NCBI GenBank assembly: GCA_016342595.1
Contig: JAEINY010000034.1
Coordinates: 1 to 37,935, forward strand
Source of the DNA: Marinilabiliaceae bacterium
GTDB lineage: Bacteria > Bacteroidota > Bacteroidia > Bacteroidales > Marinilabiliaceae
DNA length: 37,935 bases
Direction: 5' to 3'
The translations under genes were made by a program, and so were the position numbers. How positions within the stretch are numbered: the stretch's first letter is position 1; every line of letters starts with the position of its first letter. This document shows, in pieces, positions 1 through 8,434 of the stretch. The notes beneath the pieces were generated by a model. The model had not been told where the DNA came from and did no database searches. It saw nothing but the letters and a program-made list of their open reading frames with translations.

Positions 1-194
1 TTAAAATCGGCTTAATCTGTGGACAAAAAAACATGAACACAAAATGCAATCACAACTACAAACATCTGAATATCATTACCAAATATCTTTTTCCAATTTT
101 AAGGGATTAAATTTTCATTGGTTATAAAACAAGGAAAACATCAGTCATTAATAATTACTTAAATTTTCAGCCTCATGTACTAGTTCTTTTCCCA
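1..194. other. Left-edge non-coding sequence
   Basis: AT-rich DNA downstream of the pectate-lyase-like gene. No gene, strong hairpin or promoter was recognised. The EPS locus may continue beyond the left edge. Confidence 0.4.
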
Positions 195-1469
195 TTATTC
201 AGTTACCGAGCTCAATTTATTCGAATCCAATAAAAGCTGATTCAACCATTCTTCTATGTTAGTAAACCCATTTTCATTAACATCTCCATGAGGATCATTC
301 ATTAAAGTAATTTTCCGTTCACATATTTCTCTGGGCCAACCTCCTACATTTATAGGGTTTCTAATTCTTCTACCCGATTTATTACTTATTTCGCTAATAA
401 TGCGCTGATCGATTACATCACGACTTCCCGGATGTGCTCCACAATTTTCGAACAAATGATTTTGCAGCTGACTCACAGCAATTATAGATAGCGGTGGCAT
501 CTCAATAGGTTTATCAAAAGTTGCTATCGCTCTGTTACCAGGATTATGAATTTGACGTATTCCCCATTGATCATCATTAGGCAAATTGTGCGTCTTATTA
601 CCTTTCAAAAACAACCGACTACCCACATGAATATCTGAACTAATGGAGATAATATATCCATTTCGATTTTGAATACCAGGTAGGTAAATATTATTTAGCG
701 CAGTAGCTTTTAAGGGAAATCCATTTGGCCCCCGTGAACCAAAATAGAGCGCATGTGTATCGCTGTTATAAATAAGATTATTGGCAATTAAAGCTTCTTG
801 TGAATCGCCCCGTACGAGAGGATTACGGTCAGCATTATGTACAAATAAGTTTTTAATGATGCTAATCTGACCGGTATTCATGGCCAACAAACCACAAGAG
901 TGATTCTTATAGGTTAATGCTTCACTGATGATGCAATTGCTAATGGTAATCCCGGTACCGCCATTAAGTATCCCAATGTTTTCATCAGTGGCCCATGAAA
1001 TACTGCAATGATCCACTACTATATTATATAATTTTGTGGAGTCATCAGCAATATTAATTCCATCTATCTGTTCTCCCGATGCTGTACCCGGCCGAATCTT
1101 AAGTCCTTGCACCAACACATCGTGCGCAGAAATACCCAATGAATAGTTTTTAAGTGTAATACCCGGATAAGGTGCTGTTTGCCCGGCAATAAACAAATAC
1201 GGACTAAAGACCCGCAAAGTACGTTTTAACTCTATGACACCCCCTACCTCAAAGACGATAATGCGTGGTACTTTTTTATAGATTGCTGCCCGCAAGGAAC
1301 CTGGACCACCATCATTCAGATTAGTGACTTTTACTATTATTGGTAAGGAATCACCTGCATATGCACTTCTGGAATCAGAACCAAACCCCTCAGCACCAGG
1401 AAATATACACTGAGCTTCAACAAAACAACTTACCAATACGAAAATGGCTAGAAATACAGATTTAATCAT
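195..1469 (-). CDS. Secreted pectate-lyase-like polysaccharide lyase (PL1-like beta-helix)
   Basis: The 424-residue protein has an N-terminal signal peptide (about residues 1-20, ending FVEAQ) with no lipobox, so it is probably periplasmic or secreted. Right after it comes GAEGFG, the usual opening of Bacteroidota pectate lyases. The PL1 landmarks are present: a VDHCSISWATDEN block (D153, H154, D162, E163), which supplies calcium ligands in the family, and DRNPLVR (R215, P217, R220), which matches the R-x-P-x-x-R catalytic signature. The C-terminus has the DPHGDVNENG...NIEEWLN segment common in this family. There is no T9SS sorting domain. It is the last gene of the left minus-strand block, 85 bp after the GINT1_N-like gene. 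In that context it more likely cleaves the locus's own uronate-containing polymer than plant pectin, which is inference. The ATG is preceded by GATGAGGT. Confidence 0.85.
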   Translation of the reverse strand: MIKSVFLAIFVLVSCFVEAQCIFPGAEGFGSDSRSAYAGDSLPIIVKVTNLNDGGPGSLRAAIYKKVPRIIVFEVGGVIELKRTLRVFSPYLFIAGQTAPYPGITLKNYSLGISAHDVLVQGLKIRPGTASGEQIDGINIADDSTKLYNIVVDHCSISWATDENIGILNGGTGITISNCIISEALTYKNHSCGLLAMNTGQISIIKNLFVHNADRNPLVRGDSQEALIANNLIYNSDTHALYFGSRGPNGFPLKATALNNIYLPGIQNRNGYIISISSDIHVGSRLFLKGNKTHNLPNDDQWGIRQIHNPGNRAIATFDKPIEMPPLSIIAVSQLQNHLFENCGAHPGSRDVIDQRIISEISNKSGRRIRNPINVGGWPREICERKITLMNDPHGDVNENGFTNIEEWLNQLLLDSNKLSSVTE

Positions 1470-1478
1470 ACCTCATCT

Positions 1479-1501
1479 TTTTTAAGTTACCAACTTAAAA
1501 A
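1479..1501 (-). promoter_or_regulatory. AT-rich 10-bp hairpin ahead of the lyase gene
   Basis: TTTTTAAGTT and AACTTAAAAA form a perfect 10-bp inverted repeat with a 3-nt loop, 9 bases upstream of the lyase start codon. On the minus strand it is followed by A-rich sequence and not a U-run, so it does not look like an intrinsic terminator. It could be a leader hairpin controlling translation, or a chance AT-rich palindrome. Confidence 0.3.
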
Positions 1502-1554
1502 CTCCTAATCCGATAGATAACAAGAACTATGCAAAAAGTCAAGACTTGGATATC

Positions 1555-3177
1555 TTAATCCTGTAGTTTGGCCTTCACCATATGATCTTTATACTCTTTG
1601 CTTTTACTAAAACTCGCTTTACGAAACAGCGCATCAACTACCAGAAGATCCTCATTGAAATTATAAGTATGTATGCCAGACACATCTGATCGACTATTCA
1701 ATGTTATTTCCTCGGACACCCGTTCTTCATATTGCGCCTCAGACAGGTGAGTAATCTCATTGATCACCAGCTTATGTCCATATCGCTCAAAACAATCTTG
1801 AGAAGGACGATACAGTTTTCCATCCTGAATAAACACTTTTCCTGCGGGGCGTGCTACTCTTGAATCTGTGACTATAGGATTTAAAGGATGAGGAAGCCAT
1901 TCATCTTCAATGATATCTCGCGCATAAAACAAATATAACTGATCAAACGAAGAAGCTCCATCTCCTTTTTTGATTACTGAAAACATCCACCATTTATCAT
2001 TGTAATAAAATGAAGTGGTATCATAGGCCTGTACATCAGCCATCAAATCTTTAACATATTGCCACTTAAAAGGAAATTGATTGGCTTGATACAACCGGAT
2101 ATTTCTTCCTTGCGCTGATTCCGGAATCAAATACCATTGCCCTTCTTTTTCAAAAACAAAAGGATAAGATAAATGAAAGGATTCTGAAAGGATGGGTTCG
2201 ATTCTTCGAAACATGCCATTCTGATCTAATTGAGCCACAACAAGGATGCCCTTTTGCTGCTCTTCATTCAACTCTTCAAGAAACAAATAATGTTGACCTT
2301 CATGCTGAATTAAAAAAGGATCGGCCCACCCATTTTTAAGATCCGGGAAAGCAATCTGATAACTTTGTTCTGGCTGGAAACATTGATTCTCCGAAGTTTT
2401 CTTTTGCAGAACAACACCCCATTTTTTGATATAAAAAGGCGACAATATTTTTGGCAAACCTTTCCATAACAATCTGTTTTTGATGCTTTTTCCCCATAAA
2501 AAAAAACTTTCTTCCCCGGGATAAAAAACATCGGAATCGACGGTTGTCAATGCAATAGTACATATTTTTTTCACCCCGATTGAGAGCGCCCAAAGCCAAT
2601 AGTTTATATTCTGAACTAAATTATGATTGAACGTTTGAAAGAAATGTTCATAAACCACATGTTTCCCCTTTTCTGAAATGACACCTATCTGAAAAGGTTT
2701 TCTTTGAATCATAAAATGGAAAATAAATTCCATGCATCCATGAAATCCTATCTCACCCAGACCTTGATTTAAGAAAACGACATTCTGATTAGAATACTGC
2801 TCAGGAGTGCCAATATTTGAAAGTATATAGAAAACATCTGTTTTCTCAACTTCTGATAAATGATGAATTGAATATACTTCCACTTTTTTTTTCTTCAAGT
2901 GGGATTGAACATTCTTTTTTTGGAAAGCACTAAGTTGTAATCCAAATAGTCCCCACTCGGCCAATAGAGGTATAAGATTTATCACTAAGATTAAAACTTT
3001 TTTAATGCTCAAGTGCTTCTTTCTTTGCTCATCTTGTACATAAACAACAGGTAATTCTCCCTTTTCAAGAATTGCAGCAATAAAATGATCAATGAGATGA
3101 AGCCACCAATTGGGAACCACCTCATGTTCAACAATTAGAATGTGCCGAACCTGATCGTTATCTGCTACTCTATTCAT
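1555..3177 (-). CDS. GINT1_N-like (formyltransferase-like plus beta-propeller) protein, copy 1
   Basis: The 540-residue protein has two parts. Residues 1-250 resemble a degenerate Rossmann or formyltransferase-like domain (early ILIVEHEVVPNWW). Residues 270-520 carry the repeated motifs of the five-bladed propeller found in glucosamine inositolphosphorylceramide transferase 1 N-terminal (GINT1_N)-type proteins: WADPFLI, YLFLEE, FHLSYPFVF, WYLIPES, RPAGK and RPSQDC. Bacterial members occur in capsule and O-antigen loci, where sugar transfer or modification is assumed but unproven. It is clearly paralogous to the 9677-11260 gene. It starts 3 bp after the GT4 gene ending at 3181, so the two are surely co-transcribed. 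No signal peptide is evident, so a cytoplasmic or peripheral location is likely. The family call rests on motifs recalled and not on a search; the biochemical function is unknown. Confidence 0.7.
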   Translation of the reverse strand: MNRVADNDQVRHILIVEHEVVPNWWLHLIDHFIAAILEKGELPVVYVQDEQRKKHLSIKKVLILVINLIPLLAEWGLFGLQLSAFQKKNVQSHLKKKKVEVYSIHHLSEVEKTDVFYILSNIGTPEQYSNQNVVFLNQGLGEIGFHGCMEFIFHFMIQRKPFQIGVISEKGKHVVYEHFFQTFNHNLVQNINYWLWALSIGVKKICTIALTTVDSDVFYPGEESFFLWGKSIKNRLLWKGLPKILSPFYIKKWGVVLQKKTSENQCFQPEQSYQIAFPDLKNGWADPFLIQHEGQHYLFLEELNEEQQKGILVVAQLDQNGMFRRIEPILSESFHLSYPFVFEKEGQWYLIPESAQGRNIRLYQANQFPFKWQYVKDLMADVQAYDTTSFYYNDKWWMFSVIKKGDGASSFDQLYLFYARDIIEDEWLPHPLNPIVTDSRVARPAGKVFIQDGKLYRPSQDCFERYGHKLVINEITHLSEAQYEERVSEEITLNSRSDVSGIHTYNFNEDLLVVDALFRKASFSKSKEYKDHMVKAKLQD

Positions 3178-3180
3178 AAT

Positions 3181-4269
3181 CTAGTTATTCAGTCGTTTAT
3201 AGGCTTCCAAATACTGATCTGTCATTTTATCTACTGTGAATTTTTCTAAAATAATTTGCTTACCGATTTGTCCCATTCGTCTAGCTTTCGCCTCATCTGA
3301 AATCAATGTATTTATCCGGTCTGCCATCGCTTCTTCATCACCTACCTCAACCAGATAACCCGATGAATCAGCAGCCACTAACTCGCGATTTCCAGGAACA
3401 TCTGACGCAACAACCGGTTTTTCGAAGGCCATATATTCCATAATGGAGTTTGAAATACCCTCGGCAAAAGTTGCCAACACACCAACATTAAAAATCTGGA
3501 TAAACCGATCGACTCCCTGCCGATTTCCCGTAAAACGAAAATTCATTTTTAAATTATCGGGAATCATAGCTTCTACTTTCTCACGATCCTGCCCATCTCC
3601 AATCACCAAAAAATAAACATCTTGACGGTGCCCTAAAATCTTCAAAGCCGCATTGATATAAGTAGGATAATCCTTGCGCCAATTGATACTGGCCACCATG
3701 CCCACAATGTGGGTATCATGGCTATCAGGCAGCCCTAACTCTTTGAACACATTAGCACGGTTAAATTCTTCATCCAGTCTGGCAAGATTAAATCCATTGG
3801 GAATCACCACTCCTTTTTCAGATGAAACCCCATATGCGTCCAATCCAACTTTTGAATTTGATATGATAATAGTAGAGAACGGGAAAGACAATTGGGATCG
3901 AAACCAATCCTTGGTAAAAGGCGTGCATTTGGAGTTAGCAATCATCCCATTTACAAGCTTCAGTCGACAAATCAACGCTACAGGAACGGTCATTACAGAC
4001 GGAATACCACCCCATGTATGAACTAAATCAGGCCTTATTCGTCTGCAGATGGTAAACAGTTTAAAATAAATGAATACATCTTTTCTAAACCGTTTCTTTA
4101 ATACAATTAATTCAACAGGCAATTGAAATATCTCTTTATAATGAATGGCATCTCTGAAAAGAACAAGGGTGACTGAATGACCCCGTTCCAATAATCCTTT
4201 GATGAACTCCAACATGCGTCGTTCCCGACCGCCTGCCACTAAATTATCTGCTACCAGTAAAACCTTCAT
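3181..4269 (-). CDS. Family 4 glycosyltransferase
   Basis: This is a GT-B fold retaining glycosyltransferase with a GT4 layout. The N-terminal acceptor domain begins MKVLLVADNLVAGGRERR, with the glycine-rich loop typical of the family. The C-terminal nucleotide-sugar domain contains GMVASINWRKDYPTYI and the E-x7-E region (AEGISNSIMEYMAFEKPVVASDVPGN). I chose the ATG at 4269, giving 362 residues, because the family fold begins there. An in-frame ATG at 4290 would add seven residues (MRRISIA). It should act on the cytoplasmic face, adding one sugar to a lipid-linked repeat unit; donor and acceptor are not predictable. Its stop lies 3 bp before the GINT1_N-like gene at 3177, with which it forms a pair. 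Confidence 0.88.
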   Translation of the reverse strand: MKVLLVADNLVAGGRERRMLEFIKGLLERGHSVTLVLFRDAIHYKEIFQLPVELIVLKKRFRKDVFIYFKLFTICRRIRPDLVHTWGGIPSVMTVPVALICRLKLVNGMIANSKCTPFTKDWFRSQLSFPFSTIIISNSKVGLDAYGVSSEKGVVIPNGFNLARLDEEFNRANVFKELGLPDSHDTHIVGMVASINWRKDYPTYINAALKILGHRQDVYFLVIGDGQDREKVEAMIPDNLKMNFRFTGNRQGVDRFIQIFNVGVLATFAEGISNSIMEYMAFEKPVVASDVPGNRELVAADSSGYLVEVGDEEAMADRINTLISDEAKARRMGQIGKQIILEKFTVDKMTDQYLEAYKRLNN

Positions 4270-4426
4270 AGCTATTGAGATTCTTCTCATGAAAATAAAC
4301 CAGCAGTAAAAGACTCCTGTAATACCATTTTAATTTCAAACTGCGCTGGTATATTCCGATACATAATCAAAGTGACTTAAGAAGTGTAATGCACTTAAGG
4401 CGCATTTTGATTAGTAATCGATATAA

Positions 4427-5008
4427 TTAGTTTATTTCTGTTTGAGACATAGTCTTAGTATGTTCTAAATTAGAACTTTTTTCATTGAAAAAGCGATCTA
4501 AAAGCACTTTTTTCTTTTTTCGATTATTCAAGCGCTTCATGTTAAATTTGGAGGGACTCATCATATAAAGCCGCTTTTGCATTCGCGTATCCAAAACGCG
4601 CTTGGCCGGATTACCAATGATCAGCGAATTATCCGGGAAACGTCCTTTCACGACCGCACCTGCCGCTACAATACAATTTTCGCCTATTTGAGTATTGGGT
4701 AACAAAATAGAATTCATCCCAATGCATGAATTATTACCAATTTTAATGGGACCAAAAATATCTAAATCAGGGTATTCTTGCCGAAATAACCAGACCGCTC
4801 CATCATGAGTAATGAACCGCACACCTGTGGACACTGTTACATGATTACCTAATTCAATCAGATAAGGTTCCGTGGAAAAGTCTGCATAAAAAACAAGACA
4901 ATTCTCGCCAATTTTAACGCCCATCTGTCGAAGAAAAAAGATCCGGGCTTTTCCATAGGTAATCCGAATCAATACCCTGAATGAAAAATTCAATAATTTG
5001 CGGATCAT
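4427..5008 (-). CDS. Hexapeptide-repeat acyltransferase (WcaF/Maa-like)
   Basis: The 193-residue protein has a left-handed beta-helix acyltransferase core. Imperfect hexapeptide repeats ([LIV]-G-x4) run from about residue 30 to 140, for example VKIGEN, IKIGNNSCIGMNSILLPN and IGENCIVAAGAVV, ending with the family's PDNSLIIGNPAKRV motif. Such enzymes usually O- or N-acetylate sugars using acetyl-CoA as trimers. The catalytic histidine in this class often sits in a THDG-type segment, and FITHDGAVW is present. The C-terminal tail is basic (NNRKKKK), perhaps for membrane association. It starts 11 bp after the SGNH-like lipoprotein gene, so acylation and possible deacylation functions are adjacent. 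A 157-bp gap separates it from the following GT4. Confidence 0.85.
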   Translation of the reverse strand: MIRKLLNFSFRVLIRITYGKARIFFLRQMGVKIGENCLVFYADFSTEPYLIELGNHVTVSTGVRFITHDGAVWLFRQEYPDLDIFGPIKIGNNSCIGMNSILLPNTQIGENCIVAAGAVVKGRFPDNSLIIGNPAKRVLDTRMQKRLYMMSPSKFNMKRLNNRKKKKVLLDRFFNEKSSNLEHTKTMSQTEIN

Positions 5009-5019
5009 AATTATTCACT

Positions 5020-5841
5020 TTAGTTTTCAATAACATCTACTATACATTGACAAAACAGAGGAAAAGCTTTTTGAGCAAGCCGTGAATTGGGGTGTGAATC
5101 AAAATCACCGACTGCATATTCCTCTTTGAGATACAATCCACCTTCCGTTTCCAAGGCATAGAAGTCCCAAATAAAAACATTATCCTCAGACTTGTCCCAC
5201 TCTTTTACCATCCACTGATGAAATACCGCTGTATTTTTGGCCCACTCTTCTTCGGCTCTCATTTGTGTTAATGCAGCAGGCGTCCAAAGAATAAACTGTG
5301 TCTCAGGATATTTCTGAAATTCCCGGTACAATGCCTCATACTGCAACTTATAATTGTTCAGTGTTTTTATATCCGAATTAATATCAGCACCTTCTCCATT
5401 TTTTATTTTACTTACCGGGAAACAGTGCTTTAGAACAATTACATCAAATTTCTTTGTTAAAGTCTTCAAAGTTGGCTCTTCCTGATAATAATCTAAATGC
5501 CCGTTCTTCACCCAAATATTATAATAGTCGTAGGGGTAATTTCGCCATCCATAAGGTTCCTTTTTGGGAAATACTTGTTCAGAAATTAAGTAATTAACTG
5601 CATGTTTTTTATTGTATCGATCAAACCACTTCTCGACAGCCGACTGCATACCTAACTTCCCTTTCACTTTGGTCGTAAGAGAGTTTCCACCCTGCCAAAT
5701 CACCTTGCCTGTACTATGATGTAAAAACACAATACGAACTTCTTTTTTATCCTTACTCATATCTGAAGATTTAGTACTACATGATGACATCAAAAACCAA
5801 CTCCAAATAACAATCCAATACACACTTCCACATTGTTTCAT
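5020..5841 (-). CDS. SGNH-hydrolase-like lipoprotein
   Basis: I start this gene at the ATG at 5841 (273 residues) and not at an upstream TTG at 5847. It begins with a lipoprotein signal, a hydrophobic stretch ending FLMSSC with C21 as the lipidated residue. The mature protein has a FLHHSTG block (S43) near its start and a GDFDSHPN block (D248, H250) near its end. This arrangement, an early Ser after a beta-strand and a late D-x-H, resembles the catalytic layout of SGNH/GDSL esterases and O-acyltransferases, though the canonical GDS is replaced by HHSTG. Assignment is therefore by analogy. A role in removing or adding acyl groups on the polymer in the periplasm or at the surface is inference, supported by the neighbouring acyltransferase gene 11 bp downstream. 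Confidence 0.55.
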   Translation of the reverse strand: MKQCGSVYWIVIWSWFLMSSCSTKSSDMSKDKKEVRIVFLHHSTGKVIWQGGNSLTTKVKGKLGMQSAVEKWFDRYNKKHAVNYLISEQVFPKKEPYGWRNYPYDYYNIWVKNGHLDYYQEEPTLKTLTKKFDVIVLKHCFPVSKIKNGEGADINSDIKTLNNYKLQYEALYREFQKYPETQFILWTPAALTQMRAEEEWAKNTAVFHQWMVKEWDKSEDNVFIWDFYALETEGGLYLKEEYAVGDFDSHPNSRLAQKAFPLFCQCIVDVIEN

Positions 5842-6103
5842 AGCCAAATCACTTTTACTTTCTTATATCAACTTACTTGTTAAAATTAACAACACTAATT
5901 CAATCAGATCTACTCATCCATCTGATTGACCCAATCACTTATCGAAATAATAACATACCCCAAATAATTGGATTCGCCTATTTTGCAAATCGTTAAAAAA
6001 ATTACGAAAAAAATAAATCATTGACCACTCTTTTTTTACTAAAGGTCAAAAAATGTGGAATTCTTTTCAATAATGTATTAGCTTGGATATAAAAGTGGGA
6101 ACC
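5842..6103. promoter_or_regulatory. Divergent intergenic region with two inverted repeats
   Basis: This 262-bp AT-rich region separates the divergent SGNH-like gene (minus) and GT4 gene (plus), so both promoters should lie here. A perfect 9-bp inverted repeat, CAATCAGAT with ATCTGATTG and a 10-nt loop, occupies 5901-5928. A second, TTGACC ... GGTCAA with a 17-nt spacer, occupies 6021-6049. ATTGACC also occurs directly at 5925-5931. No clean TAnnTTTG -7 element was found in either direction; the nearest is CTATTTTG at about 5978-5985. The repeats could be operators or transcript hairpins. Confidence 0.4.
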
Positions 6104-7177
6104 ATGGTTAACAAGAAGACAATAGGCATAGTGATTCGCTCACTTAAAATTGGCGGGGCTGAAAAACAGAGCGTTCTTCTTGCAAAATCTCTTGCTGCCC
6201 ATTACCGGGTGTTTCTATTTATTCAATACCCAATTATTGAAACCCAACTAAATGATTACATCCAAAATTCGAGCATCCATTTAATTCTTTTGAGAGGTAA
6301 CTTCCTCCAAAAGATTAGAGCATTAAAGAATAAGGTTCGAAAAGCAAATATTACACATCTATTCGCCTACCTTTCAAGCGACAATGTTTTAGCAGCACTG
6401 GCGGCATTCCAAAATAAGAATTGCAAAATTTTCGGGGGTATTCGCAGTTCCAGGTTACCTTGGCATAAATATATGGTTCTTAAATTTTTGCATCAATCAC
6501 TTCAGGAGGCTACTATCTTTAATAACCACTCGGGCCGTAATCATTTTCTTAAAAAGGGATTTAAAACGAGTAAAAGTATTGTAATTCCGAATTGTACCGA
6601 TTTTAAAAGTGTTCCCAAACAAGAAGGATCAAGTCATGACACCATCTATATTATAAGCGTTGGGCGGTTTGTTTCAGCAAAAGATTATCCGACATCTATT
6701 GAAGCCATCAAACGACTTGTCACCAATGACCCCAAAGTGAAAATTAAATATATCATTATTGGATTTGGAAAGTTAGAACTTGAAATCAGAAACCTGATTT
6801 CATCCAACAAGCTTTCTAAACATATTGAAGTAGTTATTAATCCTGACAATTTAAAAGATTACTATAATAAAGCTGATATTTATCTTTGCTCCTCAGACTT
6901 TGAAGGTCTCTCCAATTCCATTATGGAAGCACTCAGTTTTCACCTACCAGTGATAGCCACTCATGTAGGCGACAATCCTCAATTAGTTAAGCACAACCAT
7001 AACGGTATCCTCATTCCCAAGGGTGACCCGGACGCCATTTCTGATGCTATTCTACAATTATACGATGATGAAAAGAAAAGGCTATTATTTGGAACACTAG
7101 GATTTAAACTTCTGCAAGAAAATTATTCACCACAGAAATTCACAGACCGATATATTTCTTTAATCGAACAAACCTAA
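6104..7177 (+). CDS. Family 4 glycosyltransferase
   Basis: This GT-B fold GT4 enzyme starts with a GIVIRSLKIGGAEKQ loop and carries the donor-site segments IISVGRFVSAKDYPTSIEA and FEGLSNSIMEALSFHLPVIATHVGD, which include the E-x7-E-type pair. I chose the ATG at 6104 (357 residues). An in-frame TTG at 6083 would add MDIKVGT, which lies outside the fold. It is the first gene of a three-gene plus-strand block inside an otherwise minus-strand locus. It is followed after 3 bp by a second GT4, so the two are translationally close and probably act on the same lipid-linked intermediate in the cytoplasm. Sugar specificity is unknown. Confidence 0.88.
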   Translation: MVNKKTIGIVIRSLKIGGAEKQSVLLAKSLAAHYRVFLFIQYPIIETQLNDYIQNSSIHLILLRGNFLQKIRALKNKVRKANITHLFAYLSSDNVLAALAAFQNKNCKIFGGIRSSRLPWHKYMVLKFLHQSLQEATIFNNHSGRNHFLKKGFKTSKSIVIPNCTDFKSVPKQEGSSHDTIYIISVGRFVSAKDYPTSIEAIKRLVTNDPKVKIKYIIIGFGKLELEIRNLISSNKLSKHIEVVINPDNLKDYYNKADIYLCSSDFEGLSNSIMEALSFHLPVIATHVGDNPQLVKHNHNGILIPKGDPDAISDAILQLYDDEKKRLLFGTLGFKLLQENYSPQKFTDRYISLIEQT

Positions 7178-7180
7178 ACC

Positions 7181-8302
7181 ATGAAGAAACCAAAGCTTAT
7201 TTTTTACGGAGTTAAGTATTTTCCTTCGCAGGGTGGGACCAGTCGTGTTGTGGAAAATATCATCAAAAATCTGAAAGATAAATACGACATAACCATTTTG
7301 TGTTACCGCAACAGTCAAGCCCCTGGTTACATGCCAGGTATTAAAGTCATTCAATTTTCTGATTGGCCAGGCGGAAGTCCCGGAGCACTCTTCTACTTTT
7401 TAAGAAGTGCACTATATCTCTTACTATTTAAGAAATTTGACCTTATTCATATTCACAAAATAGATGCCGCTTTATTCATTCCTTGGTTTTACAAAAAATC
7501 AAAAGTAATTGCTACGTCACACGAATCGGCCTACTTAAGGGATAAATGGTCTAAAATAGAACGCCAATTCCTGCTTTTTTCGGAACACATTTTCATTAAA
7601 TCCAAAGCCACTGTCACCTGCATTTCGAATCCTCTGACTGTCATCTACAAAGAAAAATATGGCAGAGATGTTATTTACATTCCCAATGGCATCACCATAA
7701 AAAACCACTACAAGGAGGAAAAAGCCCAACAACTACTTAAAAAATATAACCTTTCAGAAAATCAATACCTCTTTTTCGCGGCCCGTCGAATTATGAAAAC
7801 AAAAGGATGTCATACCATGTTGGAAGCCTTGAATCGCATTAATTTCAAAGGAAAAATTGTCATTGCCGGCGACTTGAGTCATGCTCCGGGATATGTCAAA
7901 GTATTGCAGACAAAATACACTAATTTAGATACCATTTATACAGGTTACATTGGTGATCTACCACTCTTATTAACCCTCATTAAAAAAGCACAATACTTTA
8001 TTTTCCCTTCTGAAACAGAAGGGATGTCCATCATGTTATTGGAAGCGGCTTCAACCTTAACACCTATTATTTGCAGTGACATAAAAGAAAATCGGGAAGT
8101 ATTCAATGATCAACATTTAACATTCTTTGAGAATATGAATCCTGATGATTTGGGGGATAAAATTAATCAAGCCGATTCAGCCCCTCTCCAGCTAAAAACA
8201 AAAGCGGAAGCCGCTTTAACACATATCAAAAATAAATATTGCTGGGAAAATATTGCCGACATGTACCATCAACTATACCAACAAGAATTACACTTCAATT
8301 AA
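7181..8302 (+). CDS. Family 4 glycosyltransferase
   Basis: The 373-residue protein is a GT4-type glycosyltransferase. GVKYFPSQGGTSRVVENI is the N-terminal glycine loop, YIPNGITI marks the domain linker, and FAARRIMKTKGCHTMLEAL and FPSETEGMSIMLLEAASTLTPIICSD form the donor-binding domain. The motif ETEGMSIMLLEA is the family's E-x7-E equivalent. It starts 3 bp after the preceding GT4 stop. No membrane segments or signal peptide are seen. It likely extends the same repeat unit as its neighbour; the sugar cannot be told from sequence. Confidence 0.87.
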   Translation: MKKPKLIFYGVKYFPSQGGTSRVVENIIKNLKDKYDITILCYRNSQAPGYMPGIKVIQFSDWPGGSPGALFYFLRSALYLLLFKKFDLIHIHKIDAALFIPWFYKKSKVIATSHESAYLRDKWSKIERQFLLFSEHIFIKSKATVTCISNPLTVIYKEKYGRDVIYIPNGITIKNHYKEEKAQQLLKKYNLSENQYLFFAARRIMKTKGCHTMLEALNRINFKGKIVIAGDLSHAPGYVKVLQTKYTNLDTIYTGYIGDLPLLLTLIKKAQYFIFPSETEGMSIMLLEAASTLTPIICSDIKENREVFNDQHLTFFENMNPDDLGDKINQADSAPLQLKTKAEAALTHIKNKYCWENIADMYHQLYQQELHFN

Positions 8303-8434
8303 AATATATCAATTCTCTGATTTAGAAAGAGAAAAACAATCAAAAGTCAAACATTTTTTTTGTAGAAATTTAAGATATGTTACCATAAATAGTGTGTGTA
8401 CTCGATGCTATTACTCATAAAAAAAATAATAACC

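Noticed and set aside
3674-4021. Plus-strand open frame of 115 codons
   Set aside because: Antisense shadow of the GT4 gene at 3181-4269, with no plausible start context or motif.
4372-4402. Hairpin CTTAAG...CTTAAG between the acyltransferase and GT4 genes
   Set aside because: Competing short pairings of 5-6 bp without a U-run; too weak to call.
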